A stretch of DNA of 27,333 nucleotides from Geobacter sp. UBA4074 (GCA_002383415.1 DFYU01000104.1:106536-133868); one strand, 5' to 3'; shown: positions 15,054-23,836, counted from the first letter of the stretch. Notes: generated from the letters alone by a model not told the origin. Program-made: numbers and translations.

Positions 15054-15413
15054 ATGAAGAAGGTGCTCGTCGTCGACGACAGCCTCTCCGTTGCCCGCCA
15101 GCTCGAGAAGATCATCAACGAATCAGGTGATCTTGTCTGCGTTGGCCATGCCAAAAACGGGGCCGAGGCGATCAAGATGAATCACAGCGAAGATCCCGAC
15201 ATTATCTGCATGGACATGAACATGCCCGGCATGGACGGTCTGACTGCCCTGCGCAGCCTGGTGGTGCTGGACAAGACCGTCAAGGTGGTGATGGTTACCT
15301 CCCTGGGCGGGGTGGGCGACAAGTTCACCGAAGCGATCAAGCTGGGGGCCAAGAACGTGATCTCAAAGCCGTTCGAGCCTGACAATGTTCTGAACATCCT
15401 GCGGTCGCTGTAA
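15054..15413 (+). CDS. CheY-like single-domain response regulator
   Basis: This 119-residue protein is a stand-alone receiver domain. The acidic pocket D8/D9, the phosphoacceptor D54 (CMDMNMPGMDG), T82 (MVTS) and K105 (SKPFEP) are all present, so it should be phosphorylated by a histidine kinase. No output domain is attached. The kinase is not in this window. ATG 15054 is preferred, but a GTG at 15048 would add two residues and sits close behind GGGAGG (15038-15043). The gene is followed 45 bases later by a protein with a CheX-like phosphatase domain, which suggests that the two form a phosphorylation-dephosphorylation pair. Whether the output is chemotaxis, twitching or something else is not shown. 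Confidence 0.93.
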   Translation: MKKVLVVDDSLSVARQLEKIINESGDLVCVGHAKNGAEAIKMNHSEDPDIICMDMNMPGMDGLTALRSLVVLDKTVKVVMVTSLGGVGDKFTEAIKLGAKNVISKPFEPDNVLNILRSL

Positions 15414-15458
15414 GACCGCACACAGAAGAACCGACAGCCATCAGAGGAGACCTATCCA

Positions 15459-16325
15459 ATGGCGGTAAAATTTTTCGGACAGTTTTTGGTGGAACAGGGC
15501 GCGGTGACCAGCGAGGCCCTGCTGCATGCCATTGAATTACAGGAGCGTACCAACCTCAAGTTGGGCGAAATGGCGGTGGCCATGGGCTACATCACCGCCG
15601 ATGACATCGAGCGCGCACACACCTCGCAGCTTTCCAAGGATATGAAGCTGGGGGACCTGCTGGTTGATCTGGGCATTCTTACTCCGTCTCAGCTGCAGGA
15701 GGTCATCCACCGCCAGAAGGCCACCCACCTCTATATCGGCGAGGCGCTGGTTAAGGTTGGGGCGTTGACCCCTGAAAAACTCGAATCCTACCTGGCCGCC
15801 TTCAAGGTCGATCAGGCCCCCTATGTGGCCGACCGGATTGAGCTGCCGGACTGGCTCGCCAACCAGCAACTGTGGGAAACCACCGTTGACATGACCTACA
15901 AGATGATCACCCGGGTGCTGGGCATCCAGTTCCGTCCCGGCAAATGTCAGGAAGTCAGCCGTCTCTCCACCAACCACATGCTGGCAGCCATGGATCTGAG
16001 CGGTGATGCCGCTGCCCGCTACCTGCTGTCGGTCTCGGCCGGACTGCAGAAAACCATTGCCAAGGCGGTCCTCAGGGAAGACAACGTCGACCAGGAGCCA
16101 CCTGAGGTGCTTGAAGATACGGTGATGGAGTTTGTCAATATCGTCTGCGGCAACGTGGTGGCCAAGGCGTCCCAATCCGGCCTCAGCCTTGATATCAACC
16201 CGCCGATCACCATCCATCCCGCCCTGAATGGCCTGCCGGTGCCTGACAGCTACCGGGCCCTGCTGTTTCCGATCCACGTCAGCGATGACGAGGTGCTTGA
16301 GTTGGCGCTGTTTATCAAACAGTAA
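15459..16325 (+). CDS. MshEN-like repeat and CheX-like phosphatase domain protein
   Basis: This 288-residue protein has two parts. Residues 5-115 are four consecutive 24-residue repeats, each separated by exactly five residues, with the pattern (K/F/Y)(L/F/I)Gxx(L/A)VxxGxxT...L. This is the geometry of the MshEN c-di-GMP-binding module of MshE-type ATPases. Residues from about 140 to 288 resemble CheX, a CheY-phosphate phosphatase, including the E-x-x-N signature at E224 and N227 (EFVNIVCGN). No membrane segment is seen. The ATG has AGAGGAGA eight bases upstream. The gene shares a transcript with the cheY-like gene and ends just before a strong terminator. Ligand and phosphatase activity are inference; repeats 1 and 4 lack the basic first residue. 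Confidence 0.82.
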   Translation: MAVKFFGQFLVEQGAVTSEALLHAIELQERTNLKLGEMAVAMGYITADDIERAHTSQLSKDMKLGDLLVDLGILTPSQLQEVIHRQKATHLYIGEALVKVGALTPEKLESYLAAFKVDQAPYVADRIELPDWLANQQLWETTVDMTYKMITRVLGIQFRPGKCQEVSRLSTNHMLAAMDLSGDAAARYLLSVSAGLQKTIAKAVLREDNVDQEPPEVLEDTVMEFVNIVCGNVVAKASQSGLSLDINPPITIHPALNGLPVPDSYRALLFPIHVSDDEVLELALFIKQ

Positions 16326-16342
16326 GCCGCCCCACCGACACC

Positions 16343-16382
16343 AACGTAAAAAGGGCGCCGATCTCGGCGCCCTTTTTACGTT
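16343..16382. terminator. Bidirectional rho-independent terminator with 19-bp perfect arms
   Basis: AACGTAAAAAGGGCGCCGA and its exact reverse complement flank a 2-base centre. The stem core is GGGCGCCGA with TCGGCGCCC, followed by five T residues on each strand. It serves both the cheY-cheX-like operon and the long minus-strand polysaccharide operon, which meet here. The TAA stop of trmN6 (16376-16378) lies inside the right arm. Confidence 0.95.
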
Positions 16383-17137
16383 CCCAGCAGGATTTTCCTG
16401 ACCTCAGCGGTATAGTTCTGGCCATCACTCCTGACGATCAACGGTGGCAGCACCTGAAGCGCGCCATGGCGGCGCCCCTTGGCCAGCTCGACCAGAAACA
16501 CCTTGGCCTCGGCCTCAGGAGTTCCGTGTACCATCCGCAGACGCAGCACGGTCAGCTTGAGTTCAGCCGCCGCAACCAACAGGTCTGAAAGCCGGTCGGG
16601 GTGGTACACCAGACAGATCCGGCCGGTCGGCTTCACCAGATACTTGGCGGCAGCCAAAAAATCAGCCAGGGTGGCGGTGGTCTCATGACGGGCCGCCAAC
16701 CGCCCAGGATGGAAGTTCAGCCGCCCTTTGCCCTGCTTGCGGTAGGGTGGGTTGCTGACCACCAGATCGCAACTGGAAACCGGCAGATGACCACGAATAT
16801 GCAAGACATCCTCATGCAGCACCGTCACCCGTTCAGCCAAACCGTTCTGACATGCGTTTTCCACAGCCAAACCGGCAGCCCCCGCGTCCTGTTCAAAGGC
16901 GGTCACCCGGGCCTGGGGGGCCATACGGGCCAACACCAGCGCCATCACACCGCTGCCGGCACCCAGGTCGGCTATGGTCTGTTCAGCGCAGGCCCCGCTG
17001 AAATCACACAACAGTAACGGATCGAGGGTGAAACGGTAGCCGTCCTTGGGCTGGTGCAAGATCAGTCCAAAACGCTTCAGCTCGTCGCGGGTGAGAGCAT
17101 CAGCGTCAAAGGTCAATGGGCAAAGGTCAAACGACAT
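16376..17137 (-). CDS. trmN6: tRNA1(Val) adenine-37 N6-methyltransferase
   Basis: This 253-residue class I SAM-dependent methyltransferase resembles E. coli YfiC/TrmN6, which makes m6A37 in tRNA-Val. The N-terminal segment QPKDGYRFTLDPLLLCDF is typical of the family. The SAM-binding motif I is ADLGAGSGVMALVLA, and the catalytic N6-adenine motif is NPPY. The C-terminus includes LVYHPDRLSDL. The gene overlaps the end of the YfhO gene by 11 bases and is the last gene of the polysaccharide operon, with its stop inside the terminator. It has no obvious functional link to polysaccharide synthesis; co-transcription may be accidental. Confidence 0.88.
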   Translation of the reverse strand: MSFDLCPLTFDADALTRDELKRFGLILHQPKDGYRFTLDPLLLCDFSGACAEQTIADLGAGSGVMALVLARMAPQARVTAFEQDAGAAGLAVENACQNGLAERVTVLHEDVLHIRGHLPVSSCDLVVSNPPYRKQGKGRLNFHPGRLAARHETTATLADFLAAAKYLVKPTGRICLVYHPDRLSDLLVAAAELKLTVLRLRMVHGTPEAEAKVFLVELAKGRRHGALQVLPPLIVRSDGQNYTAEVRKILLGT

Positions 17138-19568
17138 GGGCTGATCTCCGCCTGAACCGCCATTCCCGCACTGCTATTAGCGCAAACAGGGTAAACGCCC
17201 CCAGGGTCAGCCACGTGCCGATCTTGAACGGCAACGGATCGAAACGAAACTCTACGCTATGGCTGCCAGCTGGCAGATAGACCCCCCGCAGGATATGGTT
17301 GACCGGGACGATGGGCGCCATTTTGCCGTTCACCGTCGCCTGCCAGCCCTGGTAGTACTTCTCGCCCACCACCAGCAGGCTCGTGGTACCGGTTTCAGCA
17401 GCCAGGACCATTCGCTCGGCCTGATTGAGCTGTACCGTAACCCTCCCAAGCTGCTCCGAGGCCACCAACGTCACCAGCGGCTGTGATTCAACCACTGCCG
17501 TATGAGCAGGGTCAAAGGATGCCTGCTGCAGTCGCTTTAGGCGCTGCTCCGAGTCGACAAGCACCTCAACCCGATTCACCAGCCAGGCCTTGGGCAGCAC
17601 CTGTCGGTTCTCCAGCACCACCTCGCCGCCGCCGCTAAAGACCGGCTGATAGTGGGAAGCGAAGTAGTCCTGATCACGCTGGTACGCCTGCTGACCATAG
17701 ACCAGCCAGCGCACGTTCATCATGTCGGGCAGGGCAGAACGGAAGGAGAGGATGTCCAGGTACTCCTGCCAGCGACGCTTCTGCACCGCATTGGCCGTGA
17801 ACAGTACCGGCAGCTTGGCCGCAGCATAACGCATCGGGTCGGTTGTTCCCAACAGCAGGGTACGGTAGTGGGGCACCTCGCCTCCCTGCTTTCCTGCCTG
17901 TCCCGCACCCCCTGCACCGTGCCCCTGCGCTTTGATCCACTGCATGGCCGGACTGGCAGCCTGCCCCAGTCGCTTGGGCGGGTCAGTCAACACCAGAAAC
18001 TGCCGATTGACGCGCCACAGATCGCCCACCAGTAGGGCCAACAGAATGACCGTGCCGATGCCGACCGTCAGTCTGCGCCGTACCAGCGCCAACAACAGCA
18101 AGGCATGCAGGCTGGCCAGGGTCAGGGCGATACCGGTCTCTTGCTCAAGATTGGCCCAACGCCGCATGGCCAAGCCGGCATCGTTCTCATAGCGGGTCGG
18201 CCGAACCAGCAGGTCAGAGATCCACTCCCTGACCGTAGCGCCGAACAACTGCTCGATCAGCAGCAGCAGGGTCAGCAGCAGTGGAAAGGCCAGCACCCAT
18301 GCCAACCACGGCTTGATCTGCGGCGACCGCCACTGCCTCTCGTCCCGCAGCAGATCGATCCCCCGCGCCGTCATCACCGCCAGGCCAAAGGCGGTGATAA
18401 AGAGCATCATCTTGGGCACCCGGAAGCGGTCGATCCCGGGCAGGTAGTCATACAGCAGATGATAGAACGGGGTGTAGTGCCCCATGGAAAACAGCAGACC
18501 GCCAACCACCGCGCACAGGGCGGCCGCTGTGATGCGATCACGCTGCCGCAGCAGCGGCAACGGCAGCAACAGCCAGGGTAGCAACCCAAAATAGGAGGCG
18601 GTCTGGGTAAAGACCATCCGTCCCCAGTAGTAGACCTGTCCGGCCGCAGGTTGATCACCGGCCTCCTGGCGCGAAAGTCCCAGCAGCCCGGGTATCACCA
18701 GGGCGGCGGTCTCCTCCGGCGGCAGCGACCACATCATCGCCTCGTCCCGTGCCAAGCCCCCCTTGCCCTGGTTGGCACCGGAGTGGACGCCACGGTTGGT
18801 ATCGCGGGACCAGCTGGCCAGCGGCGCCAGCGAGATGGCCACCGCACACAAAAAGAAAAGGGTCATCACCGCCGTCATCAGCAGATCGCGCCCCTTTTCG
18901 CGCAGCGAGCCTCCTGCCAACAGGCGCACCAGCAGGTAGACCGCCACCGCCAGACAGGTATAGAACGCTATCTGCCAGTGAGTGTTGAAGAATTGGAAGG
19001 CCAGCACCAGCCCGGCCGCCAGGTAGTGCAGCCAACGCCGCGAACGAAGCCCCTTTTCAAGGAAGTACAAGACCCACGGCGCATGGGCGATGGTGGCGAT
19101 CTTCATCACATGGCCGGCATTGATCAGCGAGACATTTTCGGTGCAGAGCGCAAACACCAGCCCGCCGAACAGGGCACCCCAGCGTGAGCTGCCCACCAGA
19201 CGGCAGTAATAATAGGTGCCCACTCCGCCCAGAAAGAGATGCAACACCATGAACCAGGCCACGCTGGCCGGGGCCGGTATCAGCCCGAAGACCAGCCGGT
19301 AGAGGTACAGGAACTGCATCGAGGCCATGCCGCCGTCATTGCTGTGGCCGCTGTTGATGTAGGGATTCCAGCCGGCGCTGGACAGATCGACCCGCAGCAG
19401 CGACCAAAACGGCTTGCCATAGGCGTCGTAGACCCCCCAGAAGAACTCGTTGAGGATATCCGGAGCCCGTACGATCTTGGGGGTGAACAGGATCGGGCTG
19501 AACAGGGCCACCATCAGGGCCAGCAACAGCAGCAGCACCGGCCAGTTACGGGATGCAGTACGGTTCAT
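17127..19568 (-). CDS. YfhO-family multi-spanning membrane protein
   Basis: This 813-residue protein matches the YfhO family. A first membrane helix (WPVLLLLLALMVALFSPIL) is followed by an extracytoplasmic loop and about ten further helices up to about residue 535. A large soluble region follows, to about residue 770, with a final membrane helix near residues 780-798 (GTWLTLGAFTLFALIAV). The segment GSHSVEFRFDPLPFKIG just before that helix is typical. The layout resembles GT-C type glycosyltransferases that use lipid-linked sugars, and Gram-positive YfhO is connected to glycosylation of cell-wall polymers. Here it probably modifies the exported glycan. Its ATG overlaps the upstream GT4 stop (ATGA). 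The exact reaction is unknown. Confidence 0.85.
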   Translation of the reverse strand: MNRTASRNWPVLLLLLALMVALFSPILFTPKIVRAPDILNEFFWGVYDAYGKPFWSLLRVDLSSAGWNPYINSGHSNDGGMASMQFLYLYRLVFGLIPAPASVAWFMVLHLFLGGVGTYYYCRLVGSSRWGALFGGLVFALCTENVSLINAGHVMKIATIAHAPWVLYFLEKGLRSRRWLHYLAAGLVLAFQFFNTHWQIAFYTCLAVAVYLLVRLLAGGSLREKGRDLLMTAVMTLFFLCAVAISLAPLASWSRDTNRGVHSGANQGKGGLARDEAMMWSLPPEETAALVIPGLLGLSRQEAGDQPAAGQVYYWGRMVFTQTASYFGLLPWLLLPLPLLRQRDRITAAALCAVVGGLLFSMGHYTPFYHLLYDYLPGIDRFRVPKMMLFITAFGLAVMTARGIDLLRDERQWRSPQIKPWLAWVLAFPLLLTLLLLIEQLFGATVREWISDLLVRPTRYENDAGLAMRRWANLEQETGIALTLASLHALLLLALVRRRLTVGIGTVILLALLVGDLWRVNRQFLVLTDPPKRLGQAASPAMQWIKAQGHGAGGAGQAGKQGGEVPHYRTLLLGTTDPMRYAAAKLPVLFTANAVQKRRWQEYLDILSFRSALPDMMNVRWLVYGQQAYQRDQDYFASHYQPVFSGGGEVVLENRQVLPKAWLVNRVEVLVDSEQRLKRLQQASFDPAHTAVVESQPLVTLVASEQLGRVTVQLNQAERMVLAAETGTTSLLVVGEKYYQGWQATVNGKMAPIVPVNHILRGVYLPAGSHSVEFRFDPLPFKIGTWLTLGAFTLFALIAVREWRFRRRSAHVV

Positions 19569-20758
19569 GAGCGGCGCACCTCGTCATATAACTGCTCAAG
19601 CCTTACGGCAGCGTTCTCCCACGCAAACTGGATCCGCACCCGTTGTGCAGCGGCCGCTCCCAGCCGGCTGGCCAGCTCCCGGTCCGCCAACAAACGTTGC
19701 GCAGCCTCCACAAGACCGTCGACATCGCCGGAGGTCACCAGCAGGGCGCTTTCGTTGTGAACCAGATATTCGCCAACCTGCCCCACCCGCTCCGCCGCCA
19801 GCGGCATGCCGGCTGCCGCCAGCTCGGCCAGCTTGGCTGGGCACTTGGTCCGGTTCAGCAGGCTATCGTCAAACAGATAGATCGCCGCATCGGCAGCTGC
19901 CAGACAATCGGGCAAGGCAGCCGGTTCCTGCCAACCGGCCATGACCACGGCATCGCCAAAACCGGCCACAAAGGCCGCCTGCTCCAGCTCACGCTCCTCA
20001 CCACGGGGCCCGAGCCCCACCACCAGCACCCGCAACTGCGGCAGCCACTGACAGAGCCGTTCCAGCACCTGGTGCAGCCGTTGCTGGGAAAACTCGAAAA
20101 AACGGGTATAGAGCAGCAGCACCGGCAGATCCGGCGCGATACCGAACCGTTGTCGTCCCGCAAGGCGGTCACCTGTAGGCCGCAGCAGCGGTCCGTTGGG
20201 CAGATAGAGGGTCCGTTGTTGTCGGGCCCCCATGCCCCAGGCCAGCGACTCCAGGGCGCGGGAGGCCACGGTCACCCCGTCGGCCCAGCGGGTCAGGGCC
20301 TGTTCCTGAACGGCAAACAGACGCTTCTCCGGCCAACTGTAGGGATGCTGATCGTTCATACCACCGGAGCCTTCACGGTCATCGCTGTCCACCACCAGCA
20401 GCGGCAGCTTCAGGCCGCACAGCCGCAAGCCCAACAGCAGCAAGGCCGCCAGCCCGCCATAGCCCTTGGGCTTGAAGAGGTGGATCAGGTCCGGCTGGTG
20501 GTCAAGGGCCGTGCGCAGCATCCGCCAGGCGATCAGTGGCGCAGCCAGCTGACCGATGGCTGGCCCCAGCACCACGTTGCGCAGCGTCACCCCTTCCACC
20601 TGTTCCACCAGGCCGGCATCCTGCGGGTTGGTGTAGGGCGGCGCCACGATCTCCAGCTCGTGCCCCCGTGCCTGCAGTGCCTTGGCCAACGGCAGCATAC
20701 GGGCCTGCACGGTCCCCTTGGGACGGATACCGAACGGTGCCAGAAAGACGATCCTCAT
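19565..20758 (-). CDS. GT4-family glycosyltransferase
   Basis: This 397-residue protein has the GT-B layout of retaining GT4 enzymes. An N-terminal acceptor domain begins MRIVFLAPFGIRPKGTVQARMLPLAKAL, in two runs. The C-terminal donor domain contains LLYTRFFEFSQQRLHQVLE and KCPAKLAELAAAGMPLAAE. In the last segment a KxAEL pattern stands where many GT4s have the EX7E motif, so the donor site is slightly atypical. The frame is open further upstream, but ATG 20758 begins at the domain, lies one base after the preceding stop, and has a GGAC/GGATG purine stretch ahead. The protein is cytoplasmic or peripheral. Donor and acceptor cannot be told from sequence. Confidence 0.85.
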   Translation of the reverse strand: MRIVFLAPFGIRPKGTVQARMLPLAKALQARGHELEIVAPPYTNPQDAGLVEQVEGVTLRNVVLGPAIGQLAAPLIAWRMLRTALDHQPDLIHLFKPKGYGGLAALLLLGLRLCGLKLPLLVVDSDDREGSGGMNDQHPYSWPEKRLFAVQEQALTRWADGVTVASRALESLAWGMGARQQRTLYLPNGPLLRPTGDRLAGRQRFGIAPDLPVLLLYTRFFEFSQQRLHQVLERLCQWLPQLRVLVVGLGPRGEERELEQAAFVAGFGDAVVMAGWQEPAALPDCLAAADAAIYLFDDSLLNRTKCPAKLAELAAAGMPLAAERVGQVGEYLVHNESALLVTSGDVDGLVEAAQRLLADRELASRLGAAAAQRVRIQFAWENAAVRLEQLYDEVRRS

Positions 20759-20759
20759 C

Positions 20760-21542
20760 CTAACGTCCTGCCCCTCTCTTGATACGACGATAGATCCGGC
20801 CTGCGGCCAGACGATAATACAACGGTAGTAGCAGGGACAGCCAGCCTGACCAGCCACTGAAAAAAACGGCATGCTTGGCCATCAGTCGCCGATGTAGTTC
20901 AGCTTTCAGACCGGCCTCCATACCGGCCGCCATGGAGGCCGGGTTTTTGCGGTAGTAGAAGCCGGTCAACTCCAGACAGCGCACCCTCCGCCCTAACTCC
21001 AGCAGCGAAAGCCAGAAATCCCAATCCTCCCAGCCGCGGCGCAACTGCTCATCGTACCCACCCACCGCCTTCCAGTCCGCCTTGCGATACAGCGCTGAAC
21101 AGAAGATCACGTTGCCAAGCCGCATCCGCCAGCGGCTGAAGCGCGGCAGACGCCACGGTCCGCTCTCGGCCCCGAATTTCTCGGCACGACAGTAGACGAT
21201 CCCCAGACGGTCATCGGACGCAAAGGCTTGAACCGCCTGGGCCAGATACGCGGGGCCGATCCGATCGTCGGCATCCAGCGGCAGGATGTAGGTTCCGTTG
21301 GCTGCGGCGATGCCGCTGTTGCGGGCAGCGGCCAGGCCACCGTTTGGCCGGCGGATCAACCGGGTACGGGGATAGTCCAGCGCCGCCAGGATCTCTGACG
21401 TTTCCAAGTCCGTCGAGCCGTCATCCACCACTACAATCTCGCACTCGGCATAGCCGGATGCCAGCACCGAGCCGATCGATTCGGCAAGATAGCGGCCCTG
21501 GTTGTAACAGGGTATGACCACACTGACCAGCGGTCCACTCAT
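20760..21542 (-). CDS. GT2-family glycosyltransferase
   Basis: This 260-residue protein is a GT-A fold inverting glycosyltransferase of family 2. It starts MSGPLVSVVIPCYNQGRYL and carries the nucleotide-binding VVVDDGSTD motif, the NGGLAAARNSGI loop and the metal-binding LDADDR motif. A conserved GGYDEQLRRGWEDWDFWLSL segment holds the presumed catalytic acidic residues (ED). The C-terminus is basic with a short hydrophobic stretch (WLSLLLPLYYRLA) that may dock on the membrane. The start at 21542 overlaps the upstream stop (ATGA); a start at 21572 would add ten unlikely residues. Confidence 0.9.
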   Translation of the reverse strand: MSGPLVSVVIPCYNQGRYLAESIGSVLASGYAECEIVVVDDGSTDLETSEILAALDYPRTRLIRRPNGGLAAARNSGIAAANGTYILPLDADDRIGPAYLAQAVQAFASDDRLGIVYCRAEKFGAESGPWRLPRFSRWRMRLGNVIFCSALYRKADWKAVGGYDEQLRRGWEDWDFWLSLLELGRRVRCLELTGFYYRKNPASMAAGMEAGLKAELHRRLMAKHAVFFSGWSGWLSLLLPLYYRLAAGRIYRRIKRGAGR

Positions 21543-22702
21543 CCCTTGATCACCCGTTGATACTGCTCGCAAAAACGCGCACCGGAAAAATGCTGGCCGG
21601 CGTAGGCATAGGCGCTGGCCGACAGGCGCGCCAACTGCTGACGGTCAGCCGCCAGTGTGGCAACCGCTGCCACCAGGCCCTCAACCACCGCATCCTCATC
21701 GTCGGCCGGCAGCAGCCAGCCGTTTTCCAGGTGCCGGACATGCTCCGCGATGCCACCCACGGTGGTGCAGAGTGGTACGCAGCCCTGTGCCATCCCCTCC
21801 ATCACGGTCAGCGGAAACCCCTCGCGACTTGAGCTGATCAGCACCAGATGGGCCTGACGGTACAACTGTTCCAGCGTTGCCCGGTCGTCGATCGGGCCGG
21901 TCAAGCGGCAACGGTTAGCATCACCCGCTTCGAGCCAGGCAGCGACATCGCCCACCAGGGTAAAAAGCACCGGCAGGCCAAAAAAACTGCAGTGCCGTGC
22001 GGCGCGGCCGAGCAGGTGGACCCGCTTTTCCTGGCTGCCCCGACCAACAAACAGCAGTTGCAGCGGCCCGGCTGGTGACTTCTCGGGACAGACCGGCGGC
22101 ACGTCCACCCGGTTCGCAATCACCGTCAGGCGGCTGTCAAGATCAGCAGCCACGCCTTCAGCACGGTAGCAGGCCAGCAGTTCATCCCGAACCCCTCGGG
22201 AGATGACCACCCGCTGTTCCAGCCGATCCAGCACCGGCAGGGCAAATCGCTCCGAACCACCCCCCAGGCCATGCAACAGGTCAGTTGCCCGCACATGGTC
22301 CGGCAGATGGGGCAGCAACAGGTAGTAGAACAGGGCATTGCAGCCGAAGACCCGTGCGCCATGCTGGCTGCCGATCAGACCGGCCAATAGACCGGCACTG
22401 AAGGGATAGCCGTATTTCAGGAACGGACCGACATCAAAGCAGCGCGCCGCCACTGTAAACTGTTTCCAAAAGTGTTGATCCAGGGAACGTTTGGTAAAAA
22501 AGACCCAGGGCCGCTCCTGTGCGAAACAGTTTACAATCTCAACGTGCACCTGCTCCGCCCCACCGGTGTGATAAAAGGGGAAAAAAAAGAACAGGCCCGA
22601 GCGGTTACGAACCGGCAAACAACGGCCAATCAGCCGACCGAGGCCGACACCCAGCCTGACCAGCAGGTTTATCAGCGGATAGGTATGCAACGAGGTTGTC
22701 AT
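21539..22702 (-). CDS. GT4-family glycosyltransferase
   Basis: This 387-residue GT-B enzyme has an N-terminal region with a hydrophobic segment (LINLLVRLGVGLGRLIG) that could contact the membrane. It is followed by FFFFPFYHTGGAEQVHVE, the glycine-rich acceptor-side loop. The donor domain includes LLFVGRGSQEKRVHLL and the EX7E region SSSREGFPLTVMEGMAQG. ATG 22702 is chosen because it overlaps the preceding gene's stop in ATGA form; a start at 22750 would lie deep in the upstream gene. Two copies of a CAGTTTACA motif in opposite orientation lie within the coding region at 22454-22535. Sugar specificity is unknown. Confidence 0.87.
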   Translation of the reverse strand: MTTSLHTYPLINLLVRLGVGLGRLIGRCLPVRNRSGLFFFFPFYHTGGAEQVHVEIVNCFAQERPWVFFTKRSLDQHFWKQFTVAARCFDVGPFLKYGYPFSAGLLAGLIGSQHGARVFGCNALFYYLLLPHLPDHVRATDLLHGLGGGSERFALPVLDRLEQRVVISRGVRDELLACYRAEGVAADLDSRLTVIANRVDVPPVCPEKSPAGPLQLLFVGRGSQEKRVHLLGRAARHCSFFGLPVLFTLVGDVAAWLEAGDANRCRLTGPIDDRATLEQLYRQAHLVLISSSREGFPLTVMEGMAQGCVPLCTTVGGIAEHVRHLENGWLLPADDEDAVVEGLVAAVATLAADRQQLARLSASAYAYAGQHFSGARFCEQYQRVIKG

Positions 22703-23835
22703 GGCATACCCTCCAGGGCAGCCTGCAGGTAGTCCACCGTCTCGCAACACATCCGTTCAAGGCCGAACTGCTGCTCGGCACGCTGCCGCATCAATGCCCC
22801 CTGACGCTGGCGCTCGTCAGAATCCTGCATCAGCCGCTGCAGCAGAGCGGCCAGCGCCTCTGCATCCCCCACCGGCGCCAGCAGAGAGAGACCCGCTTCG
22901 CCAACCGCCTCGCGCAGGCCAGGGATATCACTGCCAATCACCGGCAGACCGCTGGCCATGGCCTCCAGCACGGCATTGGGAATACCCTCGCTGGGTGAAC
23001 TGTGCACGCAGAGGTCAGCGGCGGCCAGCAACCCCGACACATCCGACACCGCACCCAGAAAACGCACCTGGCCGGCAACCCCCAGCCGTTCGGCCTGCTG
23101 CTGCAGGGCCTCGGCCTGATCGTCAAAGCGCCCCGCCAGCACCAGCAGGTCGTTACAGTCCCCACGGGATGACAGCAGCAGACGCCAGGCCCGCAGCAGG
23201 GTAGCGTGATCCTTGTAGCGGCTTAAGTTTGCCACCATCACGACAACCACGGCATCATCACTCACAGACAGCCGCTGCCGCCAGGTCGGGCGATCGTCAG
23301 CAGGCGCAGCCTGGCAGACGCCGTTACGGATCAGACGCACCTGGGACGGTGCCAGGCCGAAGGTTTCCAGCAGATACTGTCGGCCACCCTCTGCGTTGGC
23401 AATGAACTGTCTGACCCGGCTGATGGCCCAGCGATGCAGCCAGGTGGATGGCAACAGCAGGCCGGCATCGGCCTGGTTCCAGACGCAGAGTCGGACCCCG
23501 CACCACCGCCACAACAGTGCCGCAGCCAGGTTGGGCACCTTGGTGTATGACAACACGATCTGCGGCTGCAGATCACGCAGACGCCACCAGAGCCGCAGCA
23601 GGTGCGGCAGCCGCCGACGCAGCCCCCAGTGCAGCGTCACCGCCCGCCAGGGGATATTCCAGACCTCGCACTGGTCGGCAACGGCACCCCGCCCTGCGCC
23701 TAGGCCCCAGACCTGCACCTCTGCCCCCTGCTGCTCCTTCAGATGCCGGGCCAGCAGTAACCCCTGCCGCTCCGCCCCCCCCAGCTCCAGGTTGCCAAAC
23801 AGCAGCACTATCTTCAGGTTCGTCAGAGAGGCCAT
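22699..23835 (-). CDS. GT4-family glycosyltransferase
   Basis: This 378-residue protein is a clear GT4 enzyme. The N-terminal domain has VLLFGNLELGGAERQGLLLA, with the GGAE loop. The donor domain has VVMVANLSRYKDHATLL and the EX7E motif in SPSEGIPNAVLEAMASG, followed by GLPVIGSDIPGLREAVG. No membrane segment is present. It starts one base after the flippase stop and ends with an ATGA overlap onto the next transferase, so the genes are translated as one coupled unit. The protein is similar in design to its neighbour at 21539-22702 but not an evident recent duplicate. Confidence 0.9.
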   Translation of the reverse strand: MASLTNLKIVLLFGNLELGGAERQGLLLARHLKEQQGAEVQVWGLGAGRGAVADQCEVWNIPWRAVTLHWGLRRRLPHLLRLWWRLRDLQPQIVLSYTKVPNLAAALLWRWCGVRLCVWNQADAGLLLPSTWLHRWAISRVRQFIANAEGGRQYLLETFGLAPSQVRLIRNGVCQAAPADDRPTWRQRLSVSDDAVVVVMVANLSRYKDHATLLRAWRLLLSSRGDCNDLLVLAGRFDDQAEALQQQAERLGVAGQVRFLGAVSDVSGLLAAADLCVHSSPSEGIPNAVLEAMASGLPVIGSDIPGLREAVGEAGLSLLAPVGDAEALAALLQRLMQDSDERQRQGALMRQRAEQQFGLERMCCETVDYLQAALEGMP

Positions 23836-23836
23836 C

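Noticed and set aside
19643..20782. Plus-strand open frame of 379 codons across a minus-strand glycosyltransferase gene.
   Set aside because: The protein is low-complexity, rich in Gln, His, Pro and Arg, and has no ribosome binding site; the GT4 gene on the other strand explains the region.
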